From: Babylonia areolata | Lineage: Eukaryota > Mollusca > Gastropoda > Neogastropoda > Buccinidae | Direction: 5' to 3' | Assembly: GCF_041734735.1 (NCBI RefSeq) | Contig: NC_134879.1 | Location: forward strand, 5,449,503 to 5,513,502 | DNA length: 64,000 nucleotides | In this document: piece after piece, positions 35,795 to 50,352 of the stretch | Position numbering within the stretch: position 1 is the first letter of the stretch | Layout of the letters: the number at the start of each line of letters is the position of its first letter | The notes under the pieces: generated by a model | Told to the model about the DNA's origin: nothing | Database searches by the model: none | What the model saw: the letters and a program-made list of their open reading frames with translations, nothing else | Made by a program: the position numbers and the translations under genes

Positions 35795-38700
35795 CTGGAA
35801 TGCAGCAATACATGTTTCTGTTGATACCGTCCTTTTCCCCCTCTCTCCTACATTCACACAGTGCAAGTTATGAGCTTGACTCCAGAAAGAACCCATGTGA
35901 GATACATTGTTGAAAATGAGATGCATTCATTTCTTCTTATTTTACTTTAACCCTTGTGCTGCCAGGAAAATAAGATTTAAGTGAAATCTATTTGCCAGGG
36001 TTTTTTCACAAAAAACGGGTATAAATTTTCCAAAAATTCTGTGCTCTTTGTTATTGGAGAAAGACCCATAAAAGTATATATTTTCTGAAAGGGAAATGAA
36101 TAAAGAATACAAAACACATGATGTTTTCCCATTTTATATATTTTTAGTGACATGCTGTTGTTTTGAAATCAGTGTTTTGTTTTTTGTCACATTTTCAACT
36201 TGTTCATTACAAACATTAGTCAGGCAATTTGCACTATCATATTTTCTGGACAAATGGATATCTGCACACACAAAATCATACTAGAACAACCACAATACAA
36301 AAAAACTGAAAAAGAAATAGATATATAATGCATTGACTTCTGCAAGTGATAAAATGGATGTGAGGCCACGCCCCCTCAGTCTCCACCCCCCCCTCCTCTT
36401 CACCCCTCTCACACGGTCACTTTATCCAGTTCTCATCAGACCGCGTTGGCTGAGTGCCAAGAAAATAGCCCACACTGTGGCCTGCTAAAAATTCGGTGAC
36501 TTCTGTCGTCTGCTAGAGGTGAAGAGCCGGCATCAGTCACTGATAGTCGTATCTTGGCCACTCTCTTGATTGCTTCCTTTATTTTCTATCAAATCGTCCT
36601 ATAAATGTTCACCACTGTCTTCTCCTTCGAATTTATGCTTCAATTCTTTCTGAGCATCAGTTAAAGAAAGTAATCTTGGTTGATTTACTTCGCCACAATC
36701 GCATGTCTTGAGCACGGAGTCAGTCCGACATTTTGTTGAGAGAGCGAGGAGAGGAGCCAGGCAAAGACTACGACCAGTAACCCAACCAAAACATTCAAAT
36801 AAAGGACTGCCTTATGACGCAGATGGTGTTTCTAGCTATGAATAGAATCTAGAAAGATTCCCCAAGCTAACGCTACCAGCATTTTTGTCAACGAACTGAA
36901 TGCAAAGTAGGGAAAAGTCAGAATATTTCGATGACGAGTTATCTCGTCATTGTGGCAGCGAAGCGTACATGCTTTCCATGACGAGTTATCTCGTCATATA
37001 GGCAGCCTAGGGGTTAACATCTATTCACATTCTTGTGATTTTAGACAAATGCAAACGAGATGTGTTCATTTCTTCTTATTTTACTTGAACATCCTTTCAT
37101 ATTCTTGTGACATCAGACAAATGCAACTCAGTTCATCTTCATTTGAAATAAATCTCCTCCAGTTTGCATGCTTATAGACTAATTACACACATTTTACAAC
37201 ATCAATGTTGTGTGTTCTTACCTATGTACAGTTAAAATAAAAACAAATATTTATCTTTACTACCTCAGGACTCGTCTCCTCTAATAAAGCAATCTTCACT
37301 GAACCAAGACCATGCACTGTATAACCTGACCTTAAGGGTGTTAGCTAACAAGTCATTAAACTCTACACTTTACTGCCTCACTCATCAAGTGAAAGTCAAT
37401 ACAGTACAGTACAATACAATACATCTTTATTACTCCAATTAGAAATTATGTGTACATCCGAAGACACGTCACTCACACAACACACTCACACTCCCCCAGC
37501 CCACAGCCAAGTCTGACACACTCATGAGCATGACAAATGCCCCCCAAACCAAATGGCTAAAAAGTAAAACATATTCAGCTGAATAAAGTCATGAAAGTTA
37601 TAAAACAAAGCAGGTTGACTGATCTCATAGTAAAATAAAATAATGTGTATTTGAAGCAACACACAGAAACACTGTTTCCAAACATAACATGACATACGTT
37701 CAACTGTCTTTAGAGCTGAATGCTCAGCTTATATCACAGATTGACATAAATATAGGCCAACAGAACAGCGAAAGCTGTATAATCAATGGTTTCTTCACTT
37801 CAATGGGAATTCATACACAGCATAGTCTTTTGTGAAGAACTATGTTTCTAAAACTGGGAGGCAAGATTGCACTGGCTCTTAGTGCTGTAGGGGCAAGTTG
37901 GCCATTGGGACCATCCCAATGCCGATTGTCCTAAAACCCTCTTGGCTGAGAGAATGGGGATGTATAGCTTGGGCAAAACACTCCCCACTACAATCAAATT
38001 CTAGCCCAGACAGTAGTGACAGCGGCTGCCTGCCTCCTCTGCTGTTCTGGTGGCCTCAGACATGACTGACAATAATTGATACATACTCTACTTTTTACTA
38101 CCTTATTCATGTGACAATATAACATGACATCAGAGCTGCCTTAGTCATCATGTGACAGTATAACATGACATCAGAGCTGTCTTAGTCATCATGTGACAAT
38201 ATAACATGACATCAGAGCTGCCTTAGTCATCATGTGACAGTATAACATGACATCAGAGCTGTCTTAGTCATCATGTGACAATATAACATGACATCAGAGC
38301 TGTCTTAGTCATCATGTGACAATATAACATGACATCAGAGCTGTCTTAGTCATCAAGTGACAGTATAACATGACATCAGAGCTGCCTTAGTTATCAAGTG
38401 ACAATATAACATGACATCAGAGCTGCCTTAGTCATCATGTGACAGTATAACATGACATCAGGACTCACCTTTGCTCTACTGCAGTGGGCACGTACACGGG
38501 GGACTTGGGGCTGGGGCTCTTGGGTTCAGCGTCAGAGGGACTCTCCGGCTCGGACACATGTTGAGGCGCCACAATGGAAGACTGCTGCTTCGGTCTGTCA
38601 AGGAAAAAAAAAAAGGCAAAAAATTGACATCAGAAAGCTGTCTGTGCACTTTCTGTTACCTGGGTTTATTGTAAACGGTCAGGCCTCTGCTCCTTTATCT

Positions 38701-41700
38701 GACAGCAGAAGTGATGTCTGGATCAGTCCATACGCTCTGACACCTTCCCTGAAACTGAAACTGTTCAGCTGTGTCAATTGAGACACCCCCAGAAGACATT
38801 TGCTCAAAGGGTTTTTGTATTGTATTTTGTTTTTTTTTCATTTTTGTTACAACAGATTTCTCTCAGTGAAATTTGGGCTGCTCTCCCCAGGGAGAATGCG
38901 TAACACTACACTACAGCATTGCCCATTTTCTTGTATTTTTTTCCTGTACGCAGTTTTATTTGTTTTTCCTATCGAAGTGGATTTTTCCACAGAATTTTGC
39001 CAGGAACAACCCTTTTGTTGCTGTGGGTTCTTTTACGTGTGCTAAGTGCATGCTGCACACGGGACCTCAGTTTATCGTCTCATCCAAATGACTAGCGTCC
39101 AGACCACCACTCAAGGTCTAGTGGACAGGGAGAAAATGTCGGCGGCTGAGCTGTGATTTGAACCAGCACGCTCAGATTCTCTCGCTTCCTAGGCGGACGT
39201 GTTACCTCTAGGCCATCACTTCAGTATAGAGCTTTTCAGTACCAAGCACATACTGTCTTGAATGCTCTTCCTCTGGAACTCCGGCACTCACCAACTCTGT
39301 CCTCTTTTAAAAGAAAACTGAAAACCCACCTGTTCAAAATGGCCTTTGGATGTGATGAAGCATAGTCCTTTGTCTGTCTACCCCCAACCCTCTACACTCC
39401 CCTTGTGTCCCCCCCTCCATTGGGGTATTCCTGTGGTGTGTGTGTTTGTGGGTTGGTGTTTCTGTCACTTCACCACTCCCACCAGCACTCTGTCACTTCA
39501 CTACTCCCACCAGCACTCTGTCACTTCACTACTCCCACCAGCACTCTGTCACTTCACTTCACTACTCCCACCAGCACTCTGTCACTTCACTACTCCCACC
39601 AGCACTCTGTCACTTCACCACTCCCACCAGCACTCTGTCACTTCACTTCACTACTCCCACCAGCACTCTGTTCACTTCACTACTCCCACCAGCAGTCTGT
39701 CACTTCACTTCACCACTCCCACCAGCACTCTGTCACTTCACTTCACCACTCCCACCAGCACTCTGTCACTTCACTACTCCCACCAGCACTCTGTTCACTT
39801 CACTTCACTACTCTGTTCACTTCACTTCACCACTCCCACCAGCACTCTGTCACTTCACCACTCCCACCAGCACTCTGTCACTTCACTACTCCCACCAGCA
39901 CTCTGTCACTTCACTTCACTACTCCCACCAGCACTCTGTCACTTCACTTCACTACTCCCACCAGCACTCTGTTCACTTCACTACTCCCACCAGCACTCTG
40001 TCACTTCACTACTCCCACCAGCACTCTGTCACTTCACTTCACTACTCCCACCAGCACTCTGTCACTTCACTTCACTACTCCCACCAGCACTCTGTTCACT
40101 TCACTACTCCCACCAGCACTCTGTCACTTCACTACTCCCACCAGCACTCTGTCACTTCACTACTCCCACCAGCACTCTGTCACTTCACTACTCCCACCAG
40201 CACTCTGTCACTTCACTACTCCCACCAGCACTCTGTCACTTCACTTCACTACTCCCACCAGCACTCTGTCACTTCACTACTCCCACCAGCACTCTGTCAC
40301 TTCACTTCACTACTCCCACCAGCACTCTGTCACTTCACTACTCCCACCAGCACTCTGTCACTTCACTACTCCCACCAGCACTCTGTCACTTCACTACTCC
40401 CACCAGCACTCTGTTCACTTCACTACTCCCACCAGCACTCTGTCACTTCACTACTCCCACCAGCACTCTGTTCACTACTCCCACCAGCACTCTGTCACTT
40501 CACTTCACTACTCCCACCAGCACTCTGTCACTTCACTACTCCCACCAGCAGTCTGTTCACTTCACTACTCCCACCAGCACTCTGTCACTTCACTACTCCC
40601 ACCAGCAGTCTGTTCACTACTCCCACCAGCACTCTGTCACTTCACTACTCCCACCAGCACTCTGTCACTTCACTACTCCCACCAGCACTCTGTCACTTCA
40701 CTACTCCCACCAGCACTCTGTCACTTCACTACTCCCACCAGCACTCTGTTCACTACTCCCACCAGCACTCTGTCACTTCACTTCACTACTCCCACCAGCA
40801 CTCTCTCACTTCACTACTCCCACCAGCAGTCTGTTCACTACTCCCACCAGCACTCTGTCACTTAACTACTCCCACCAGCACTCTGTCACTTCACTACTCC
40901 CACCAGCAGTCTGTTCACTACTCCCACCAGTACTCTGTCACTTCACTTCACTACTCCCACCAGCACTCTGTCACTTCACTACTCCCACCAGCACTCTGTC
41001 ACTTCACTACTCCCACCAGTACTCTGTCACTTCACTACTCCCACCAGCACTCTGTCACTTCACTACTCCCACCAGCAGTCTGTTCACTTCACTACTCCCA
41101 CCAGCACTCTGTTCACTTCACTACTCCCACCAGTACTCTGTCACTTCACTACTCCCACCAGCACTCTGTCACTTCACTACTCCCACCAGCACTCTGTTCA
41201 CTACTCCTACCAGCACTCTGTCACTTCACTACTCCCACCAGCACTCTGTTCACTACTCCCACCAGCAGTCTGTTCACTACTCCCACCAGTACTCTGTCAC
41301 TTCACTACTCCCACCAGCACTCTGTCACTTCACTACTCCCACCAGCACTCTGTTCACTACTCCTACCAGCACTCTGTCACTTCACTACTCCCACCAGCAC
41401 TCTGTCACTTCACTACTCCCACCAGCAGTCTATTCACTACTCCCACCAGCACTCTGTTTACTTCACTACTCCCACCAGCACTCTGTCACTTCACTACTCC
41501 CACCAGCACTCTGTCACTTCACCACTCCCACCAGCACTGTCACTTCACTACTCCCACCAGCACTGTCACTTCACTACTCCCACCAGCAGTCTGTTCACTA
41601 CTCCCACCAGCACTCTGTCACTTCACTACTCCCACCAGCACTCTGTTCACTACTCCCACCAGCACTCTGTCACTTCACTACTCCCACCAGCACTCTGTCA

Positions 41701-44700
41701 CTTCACTACTCCCACCAGCACTGTCACTTCACTACTCCCACCAGCACTGTCACTTCACTACTCCCACCAGCACTCTGTCACTTCACCACTCCCAAAAGCA
41801 CTCTGTCACTTCACTACTCCCACCAGCACTCTGTTCACTACTCCCACCAGCACTCTGTTCACTACTCCCACCAGCACTCTGTCACTTCACTACTCCCACC
41901 AGCACTCTGTCACTTCACTACTCCCACCAGCACTCTGTTCACTACTCCCACCAGCACTCTGTCACTTCACTTCACTACTCCCACCAGCACTACTCTCACC
42001 AGCACTCTGTCACTTCACTACTCCCACCAGCACTCTGTTCACTCCTCCCACCAGCACTCTGTCACTTCACTTCTCCCACCAGCACTCTGTCACTTCACTT
42101 CTCCCACCAGCACTCTGTCACTTCACCACTCCCACCAGCACTCTGTCACTTCACTACTCCCACCAGCACTCTGTTCACTCCTCCCACCAGCACTGTCACT
42201 TCACTACTCCCACCAGCACTCTGTCACTTCACTACTCCCACCAGCACTCTGTCACTTCACTACTCCCACCAGCACTGTCACTTCACTACTCCAACCAGCA
42301 CTCTGTTCACTACTCCCACCAGCACTCTGTCACTTCACTTCACTACTCCCACCAGCACTCTGTCACTTCACTTCACTACTCCCACCAGCACTCTGTCACT
42401 TCACTACTCCCACCAGCACTGTCACTTCACTACTCCCACCAGCACTCTGTCACTTCACTACTCCCACCAGCACTCTGTCACTTCACTTCACTACTCCCAC
42501 CAGCACTCTGTCACTTCACTACTCCCACCAGCACTCTGTCACTTCACTACTCCCACCAGCACTCTGTCACTTCACTACTCCCACCAGCACTGTCACTTCA
42601 CTACTCCCACCAGCACTCTGTTCACTACTCCCACCAGCACTCTGTCACTTCACTACTCCCACCAGCACTGTCACTTCACTACTCCCACCAGCACTCTGTT
42701 CACTACTCCCACCAGCACTCTGTCACTTCACTTCACTACTCCCACCAGCACTCTGTCACTTCACTTCACTACTCCCACCAGCACTGTCACTTCACTACTC
42801 CCACCAGCACTCTGTCACTTCACTACTCCCACCAGCACTCTGTCACTTCACTACTCCCACCAGCAGTCTGTTCACTACTCCCACCAGCACTCTGTTCACT
42901 ACTCCCACCAGCACTCTGTCACTTCACTACTCCCACCAGCACTCTGTCACTTCACTACTCCCACCAGCAGTCTGTTCACTACTCCCACCAGCACTCTGTT
43001 CACTACTCCCACCAGCACTCTGTCACTTCACTACTCCCACCAGCACTCTGTCACTTCACTACTCCCACCAGCAGTCTGTTCACTACTCCCACCAGCACTC
43101 TGTTCACTACTCCCACCAGCACTCTGTCACTTCACTTCACTACTCCCACCAGCACTCTGTCACTTCACTTCACTACTCCCACCAGCACTGTCACTTCACT
43201 ACTCCCACCAGCACTCTGTCACTTCACTACTCCCACCAGCACTCTGTCACTTCACTACTCCCACCAGCACTCTGTCACTTCACTACTCCCACCAGCAGTC
43301 TGTTCACTACTCCCACCAGCACTCTGTCAATTCACTACTCCCACCAGCACTCTGTCACTTCACTACTCCCACCAGCACTCTGTCACTTCACTACTCCCAC
43401 CAGCACTGTCACTTCACTACTCCAACCAGCACTCTGTTCACTACTCCCACCAGCACTCTGTCACTTCACTTCACTACTCCCACCAGCACTCTGTCACTTC
43501 ACTTCACTACTCCCACCAGCACTCTGTCACTTCACTACTCCCACCAGCACTCTGTCACTTCACTACTCCCACCAGCACTCTGTCACTTCACTACTCCCAC
43601 CAGCACTCTGTCACTTCACTTATCTCTGGTACGTAACATTTGCATTAAACAGTGGTGATCTTAGAACCCAGCATTAAACTAAAAACTGAAAGTGGACATC
43701 ACTGTTTGCTTTTAACTTAATTTATCAAGTATTTTTTCCACATCTTCGTCATTTGTGGGCTGCAACTCCCATGTTCACTCCTGTGTACACGAGTGGACTT
43801 TTACGTGTTTAACCGTTTTGTACCCTCCACCATGAAGGCATCCATACTCCGCTTTCAGGGGTGTGCATGTTGGGTATGTTCTTGTTTCCATATCCCACCG
43901 AACGCTGACATGGATTACAGGATCTTTGACATGTGTATTTGATTTTCTGCTTGTGTATACACACGAAGGGGGTTCAGGCACAAGCAGAAAAATCTCCACC
44001 CTTTACCCATCAGGCGCCATTACTGAGAGTCGAACCCTGGACCATCAGATTGAATTCCAACGCTTTAACCACTCGGCTATTGCGCCCATCATTTTTTCCA
44101 CATAAATTTGAAGAAAACTGAAGAAAAAAAACACACCCTCTCTGATGCATATGCATATATTAAAAATGAAAGAGAAAAAGAAATATCCAGGACAAGAAAA
44201 AACAACCACACCCAAACTATGAATAAACATAAAAAAGCTTGACATTTTCATACTCAAGGGTGAAACTGGCCATTGTTAAATGATGCATGGAAAAAGAGTG
44301 TTTATTCACACATTAGGAAAAAAGAGGAAACCGGTGGACACAACCAGTAAATGCTGCATGTTTTGATGGGTGGTGTAACAAACTGTGGAATGTTCTTATT
44401 GGAACTGTTGAACTGTAAACTGTTTTGAGCTAAATTTATTTGGTTAGGCACCATATGTTACATGTCTGTCTGAGTGTGCATGTGTACATGCCTGAAATCT
44501 GATTGAATGACACAGGAAATGAATGATGAGTGCCCAGTGGCAGCCGTCAATCAGCTCTACCCAGGCAGGCAGCCAAATGACCCCGTGTTTGTAAAGCGCT
44601 TAGAGCTTGGTCTCCGACCGAGGAGAGGCACTATGTAAGTATCCAAATCAATCAATCAAAACCATATCAATAAACATATTATCATCATCATCATTGTCAT

Positions 44701-47374
44701 CATCATCATCATTATTACTATTATTATCATTATTATAATGTTATCATCAGCATTATCATCATTGTTATGATTATCACTGTTATTATCAAATCCAGTGCAG
44801 GGTAGCACCATACTTACGGAGCAGATTTTGGGGACAGAACGTTGGCAAACTCTTTCTCCACATCATCATCTGTGTCGTCAGAAGTCACTGGCGCCTTCTG
44901 CATACTGCGAGAAAGTGTTCCAGACAGCATCTGCTTGTATGCTGAGGTTTCTGAAAGCAAGACATGTAAAACATCAGTTTGGTGTATGACCAAAGACAGA
45001 CACTACATCAGCATCAATGATAATATATCATGAAAAACATCAGTGAGCAGCGCTTCTATTGTACGTAAAATGGTTTGTTGCTTTCTCCTGAAATAACCCT
45101 AAGTCTTCAAGGAAGCTGGATTGACACAAGTTCAGCACAAGCGGATCACACTAATGTGTGTGTGTAATCAAACATCATTTCTGATCATTCATGATTGTTA
45201 CTTACTAGCTGTTGGGAAACAGAAACAGCGACTCATGTCATGGAAATGGAACTGTCTATTTATTCTATTACCCTCAGAAATTAAAATCCGTTCATTCAGA
45301 TTCATTCTCTCTCTCTCCGTCTTTGTTTTTTCTCTCTTTTTATCTTATTTCTATTTTTGTTTTCAAATTTCAGTTTCTTTTCCCTTTTGAGGACTCAATA
45401 AAAAATAGAACTGTTTGTTTATTCTATGACCCTAAGGGGATAAAAATGATTAATTCAGATTCTTTCTCTCTCTCTGTCTCTCTATTTCATAGATATCCCA
45501 ATCAATTTCTCTCAAGTCTGCTTCTGGGCATGTGAAAAAGAAAACATTGTAAGGAATTTGTCAATAAACTTGAACAAGACATTACATCTCACATGTGTTA
45601 TGACTTCATAATTTAATTCAATTACTGTGCTTATTTGTGAAATCGTACCCCCATCCTGAGGCGCAATGGCCATCATATGAATCAAACATCAATCTCTCTC
45701 TCTCTATAACTTGGCTTACCATTGAGAGGAACAGCAGGCTCTTTGGGCACACTCTGGTCAAAGAAGCTGGACTCCTCATCGCTGAAAGGCTTGTCCACCA
45801 GACTGCCAAACTTCAGAGGGGGTACTGCACCAACACAGACACTCACACTACCACATGGACTCTCAGAATGAAAAAAAAACACACATACAAATCAGCATGT
45901 TCACTGTTGCAACTCAAGTTGAGGAAGAAAAAGAAGAAGAGGAGGATGTGTTGGAGGACGCTGCAGAGTAGACATACATTTAAAAAAAAAATACCATACT
46001 GTAATTAAAAAAAAAAATCAAAAAAAAAATCAAAGTTGACTGTCAGATCTGACGGGGTTTTTGTTTGTTTGTTTGTTTTTTGTGAATACAAAACAACATG
46101 GAAACAAAAATCCGTTTGCAACTTTATTCTGTGTAGAATGCAGGGAAAATAACTATGTGCAACAAACGAAGATGATTATATTCTTAATAATTTTTCATAA
46201 TTACCTACTATCGAAAACTGGAAGAGTTTGTTCCCCTGGCACAGGATCTCACAGGCTATTAGGTCTGCGCGACCTGGGGGTAAGTATGAGTGTTCCTGTG
46301 CATTAGTTTGTTCCCATGGCATGGGATTTCACAGGTTATTAGTGCTGGGTAACCTGGGGGTAAGTATGAGTGTTCTTGTGCATTCACCACAAAGACTGGG
46401 GTTTGAGATTGGTAACAAATAGAAAACATTCAATGGAGACTAAAATGAATTTATGTTCAGACATACAAAAATTGAAATCAAACAGTTAAATAATCAATGT
46501 TGATTTTATGGCTTCTTTTAGCTCTTTATACAAATACAGACAGACAAAAGTCACATCAGCTCAAATACAGTTAGGCCCTAGTGTGCCCTTTCAACGAACA
46601 TTTCACACTTTTCCTGTGTGACTTCTGTGAAAGACAAGAACCTCAATACTAAGGAACAAACACAGCAAGTAGAAATACAACTTACATACAGATAACAACA
46701 CTACCAAAAGTTCAGCACTTTAACTCTTTCATCACCAAGTTTCTGTGTGAAAAAAAACAACACTTTCCAGTACCAAATATTTCAGGCTCAAAGCTCAGCT
46801 ACAAGCTTCAGCTCAAGTGGAAACATCATAACGGTTTTGTTCACTTTAAACTAGAACAGGAGCCAAATTTTAGTAATTGCTCTGTTGCACAGGGAAACTG
46901 GCTGCATCTGTCAAGCTTTTTACAGTGTGAAAAATGGTCCTTTTAACATGACCTCTTGATGTCGACTAAGGTCGCGAATGCCGGTGCACTGTCTAGCTGA
47001 CGTAAGTCACCCATGGTGGTGAAAAAGTTAACAAGAGCAAATCGGTAGGCCAAGTTTGACATGGTACAGTATATGACACAAAACACTCCTGATTTTCTTC
47101 TGTGGCAGTTTCACCGACAACAAAAAATCCCTGTTCAAATGCTGAAAATTCTCCTACCTCTGCCATCTTCCATCAGACTGTTGGAGTTGCCAAGGTGACT
47201 GGCGGGGCGCCGTGGTGATGCGATGCTTGAAGCATCTGTGGCATCATCCCCTTCCAGTAAGTTCACCATCAGTGCAAATGCCTGTCACAGTCACAGGCAA
47301 GCATCTGCTGTCAGAAGGTGTGCACTGGGTGTCATATTGTTTTTTTCTTTAACCAGTATCTGTGTATGCTTGTA

Positions 47375-47469
<95 letters not shown>

Positions 47470-48586
47470 GTGTATGAACAAGCAAAATGGGAACAACTGG
47501 GTATGCAAAACACCTGGACATAGAGTCAAACTCTCAAAGAGGCCACTGAGGGTGGCATGTGGCACAATCAAAGAACAGACAAAAACAACAACTTCTTCTT
47601 CTTCCGCGTTCCCAAGGTCATGCTGTCAGATGGTCCATCCGGTCTGCAGTGCCAAGTCCGCCGTCCTCTGCAGTGCAGCAGGTGGTCCCCAGAGCTTCTT
47701 GTGGAGTTCCACCTCACAGGGCCAGGTTTTCCTTTCCTCAGTGCACCAAGAGTTGGGCAGAACTGTAGCAAATGTTCTGGTGTCTGTGAACCCATGCCGC
47801 ATGGGCATTCATCAGTTAAGGACACCAAACAAACAAACGAGATGAATGAGAGACGTGCTCCCTCTCACCTTGTCCTGGTAGGGGGAGCGGTCAGCCACCA
47901 GGCAGGGCACAAACACGGCAGCGATCTCCTTCACCTCCAGAACGCTGGCCTCCATCAGGTGGTTGAAGTGAGCAAAGACTGCCGTCCACAGCTTCTGTGC
48001 CTCCCCTGTCAGGCTGCTCCTGTGCGACACACAACACAATGTGGAACTCAGGTGAAAGGTTCACTCTCACTGCCATAGGCGACTTTTGTCGACATCGACA
48101 GGTCATGTTGATACAACCATTTTTCACACTGTAACAAAGCTTGACAGCTGCAGCCAGTTCTATCACCCCCCTCGCCCCACCCAACAGAGCAATGGCAATT
48201 ACTATCATATGCTCCCTGACCCTGTTTGAAGGGGAACAAATCTATTGTGTTGTTTCGACATGAACTGAAGCCTGTGACTGAGAGCATTGTTTCTAGAATA
48301 CCTGGCACTGGTGAGCGTTTTTCACACAGAAACTTGGTGGTGAAAAGAGTTAAAGGTACCGTTGTCTTTTATGGCAATCGGTGCAGTGAATTCACATCTG
48401 CTGTGTCTTGGGCACAGTATAGAAAGAAAGGGCTCAATTGTCTCCTTCAACCATACTAACCTTCCCCATCCAAAGTAAGGTACCCATACGCAGCCAGGGT
48501 AGAGCAGGGTAAAATTAGAGCAGAGTTTTAATATTCCACAACAACTTTTTCCCGTACCGAATGTTATCAGCAGAAATGCTAATGCT

Positions 48587-48624
<38 letters not shown>

Positions 48625-48949
48625 GAGATATTATAATATTCCCAACAACTTTTTTGTCCCCGTACCGAATGTTATCAGCAGTAATGCTTCCCCAGGGCTG
48701 TGTGAGCAGCTGCTCCCCTAGGAGGCACTCTTCGGGGAGGTTCCGCACCACGTGGGACATCTGCTCCAGGACCAGGTGACTGGCTGTGGTTCCAGACAAC
48801 CCTTGCAGGGCCCCACCTGCATTGGCACGCCTGTGAGGGGAAGCATTCTGATGTTAAAGTCTCTGTGCCATAAAGCTGTGATGGAGAGGTCTTGTCTCCA
48901 GAAACACAACCATGTTAAAACACACACACACACACACAATGCCAAAACA

Positions 48950-48982
<33 letters not shown>

Positions 48983-50318
48983 GCTCAAACATAAACACAC
49001 ACTGGATTCTACTGTTAATTCACAATTAAAAAAAACATTCAAATGTATGCTTGCTTCCATACAAAAACCAGAGCACATGACCCTATGACTGTCAAAAAAC
49101 ATCACATAGTTTCCTGTTGCCTGTCAATATAAAGTTATCTTCTTCTTCTTCTTCTTCTTCTGCGTTCGTGGGCTGCAACTCCCACGTTCACTCGTATGCA
49201 CACGAGTGGGATTTTACGTATATGACCGTTTTTACCCCGCCATGTAGTCAGCCGTATTCCGCTTTCGGGGGTGTGCATGCTGGGTATGTTCCTGTTTCCA
49301 TAACCCACTGAACGCTGACATGGATTACAGGATCTTTAACGTGCGTATTTGATCTTCTGCTTGCACATACACACGAAGGGGGTTCAGGCACTAGCAGGTC
49401 TGCACATATGTTGACCTGGGAAATCGTAAAAATCTCCACCCTTAACCCACCAGGCGCCATCACCGTGATTCGAACCCGGGACCCTCAGATCGAAAGTCCA
49501 ACGCTTTAACCACTCGGCTATTGAGCCCGTCTATAAAGTTATCAAAATGGAAACATTTTAAAAAGCTTGACATTCACTTTTTCTTTGGCGTTCAAATTAA
49601 CACATTTCCCATCTTTTCTTCTTTCTTTCTTTCTTTTTTAATGATGTTGAGACGCATATTTCAACAGCATGAGATGATGTCTACCTTTAGCTGGACGAAA
49701 AAGAAAACAGTATTTGAATGAATATTGATGTCCTGCTACCATTACTAATGACTGCCCATCATACCACCTAGACAGGGAACTCATGGTGTTTACAATAAAA
49801 GTTATTTACACACACACACACACAAACACACACGTGTAGATATATAAATATACATGTATACACACACATGCATTTAAGTTTGACATACCATGCAAAAACA
49901 AGTGCATGCAATCACAAAAATCCACAGATACACATGCACACCCTCTCCCCCCCCCCCCCCCCCAACCCCCCTCCAGCACCGGTTCAATAACGCAAGTTAG
50001 TCAATAAGATGAAAAGAAGAGTGCAAGACAAAGAGGTGTGTTTTGAGAGACTTTTGAGACACATGGAATTGTACACTTACTGAATGAGGTCAATTTTTTC
50101 TTCTGGGTTCAGAATTGGAGACCCATAATATTCAACACCTTGTTTCCCGCTGTTCAGATCGGCTTCAATGTGATGCAGAAGACGGATGAGTCCGTCCACC
50201 GTCAGCTCAGGCAACAAAGAACTGGGAAAAAAAACCACACACACGCAAAAATGATTACATATCTTTCTGCACAGATGTGCACTCAACAAACAAACATACA
50301 CACACACGCACACACACA

Positions 50319-50352
<34 letters not shown>

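Noticed and set aside
35398-38468. Direct splicing of KIZ exon 13 to the last exon
   Set aside because: It breaks the phase and gives a stop after nine codons. The 50-nt exon 35745-35794 with good splice sites restores the frame.
39346-43677. Open frames of 1,443 and 1,398 codons and a 486-codon one in a third frame
   Set aside because: They are all translations of the same 28-bp minisatellite, whose unit has no stop in any forward frame. There is no domain or splice evidence, and it lies in a KIZ intron.
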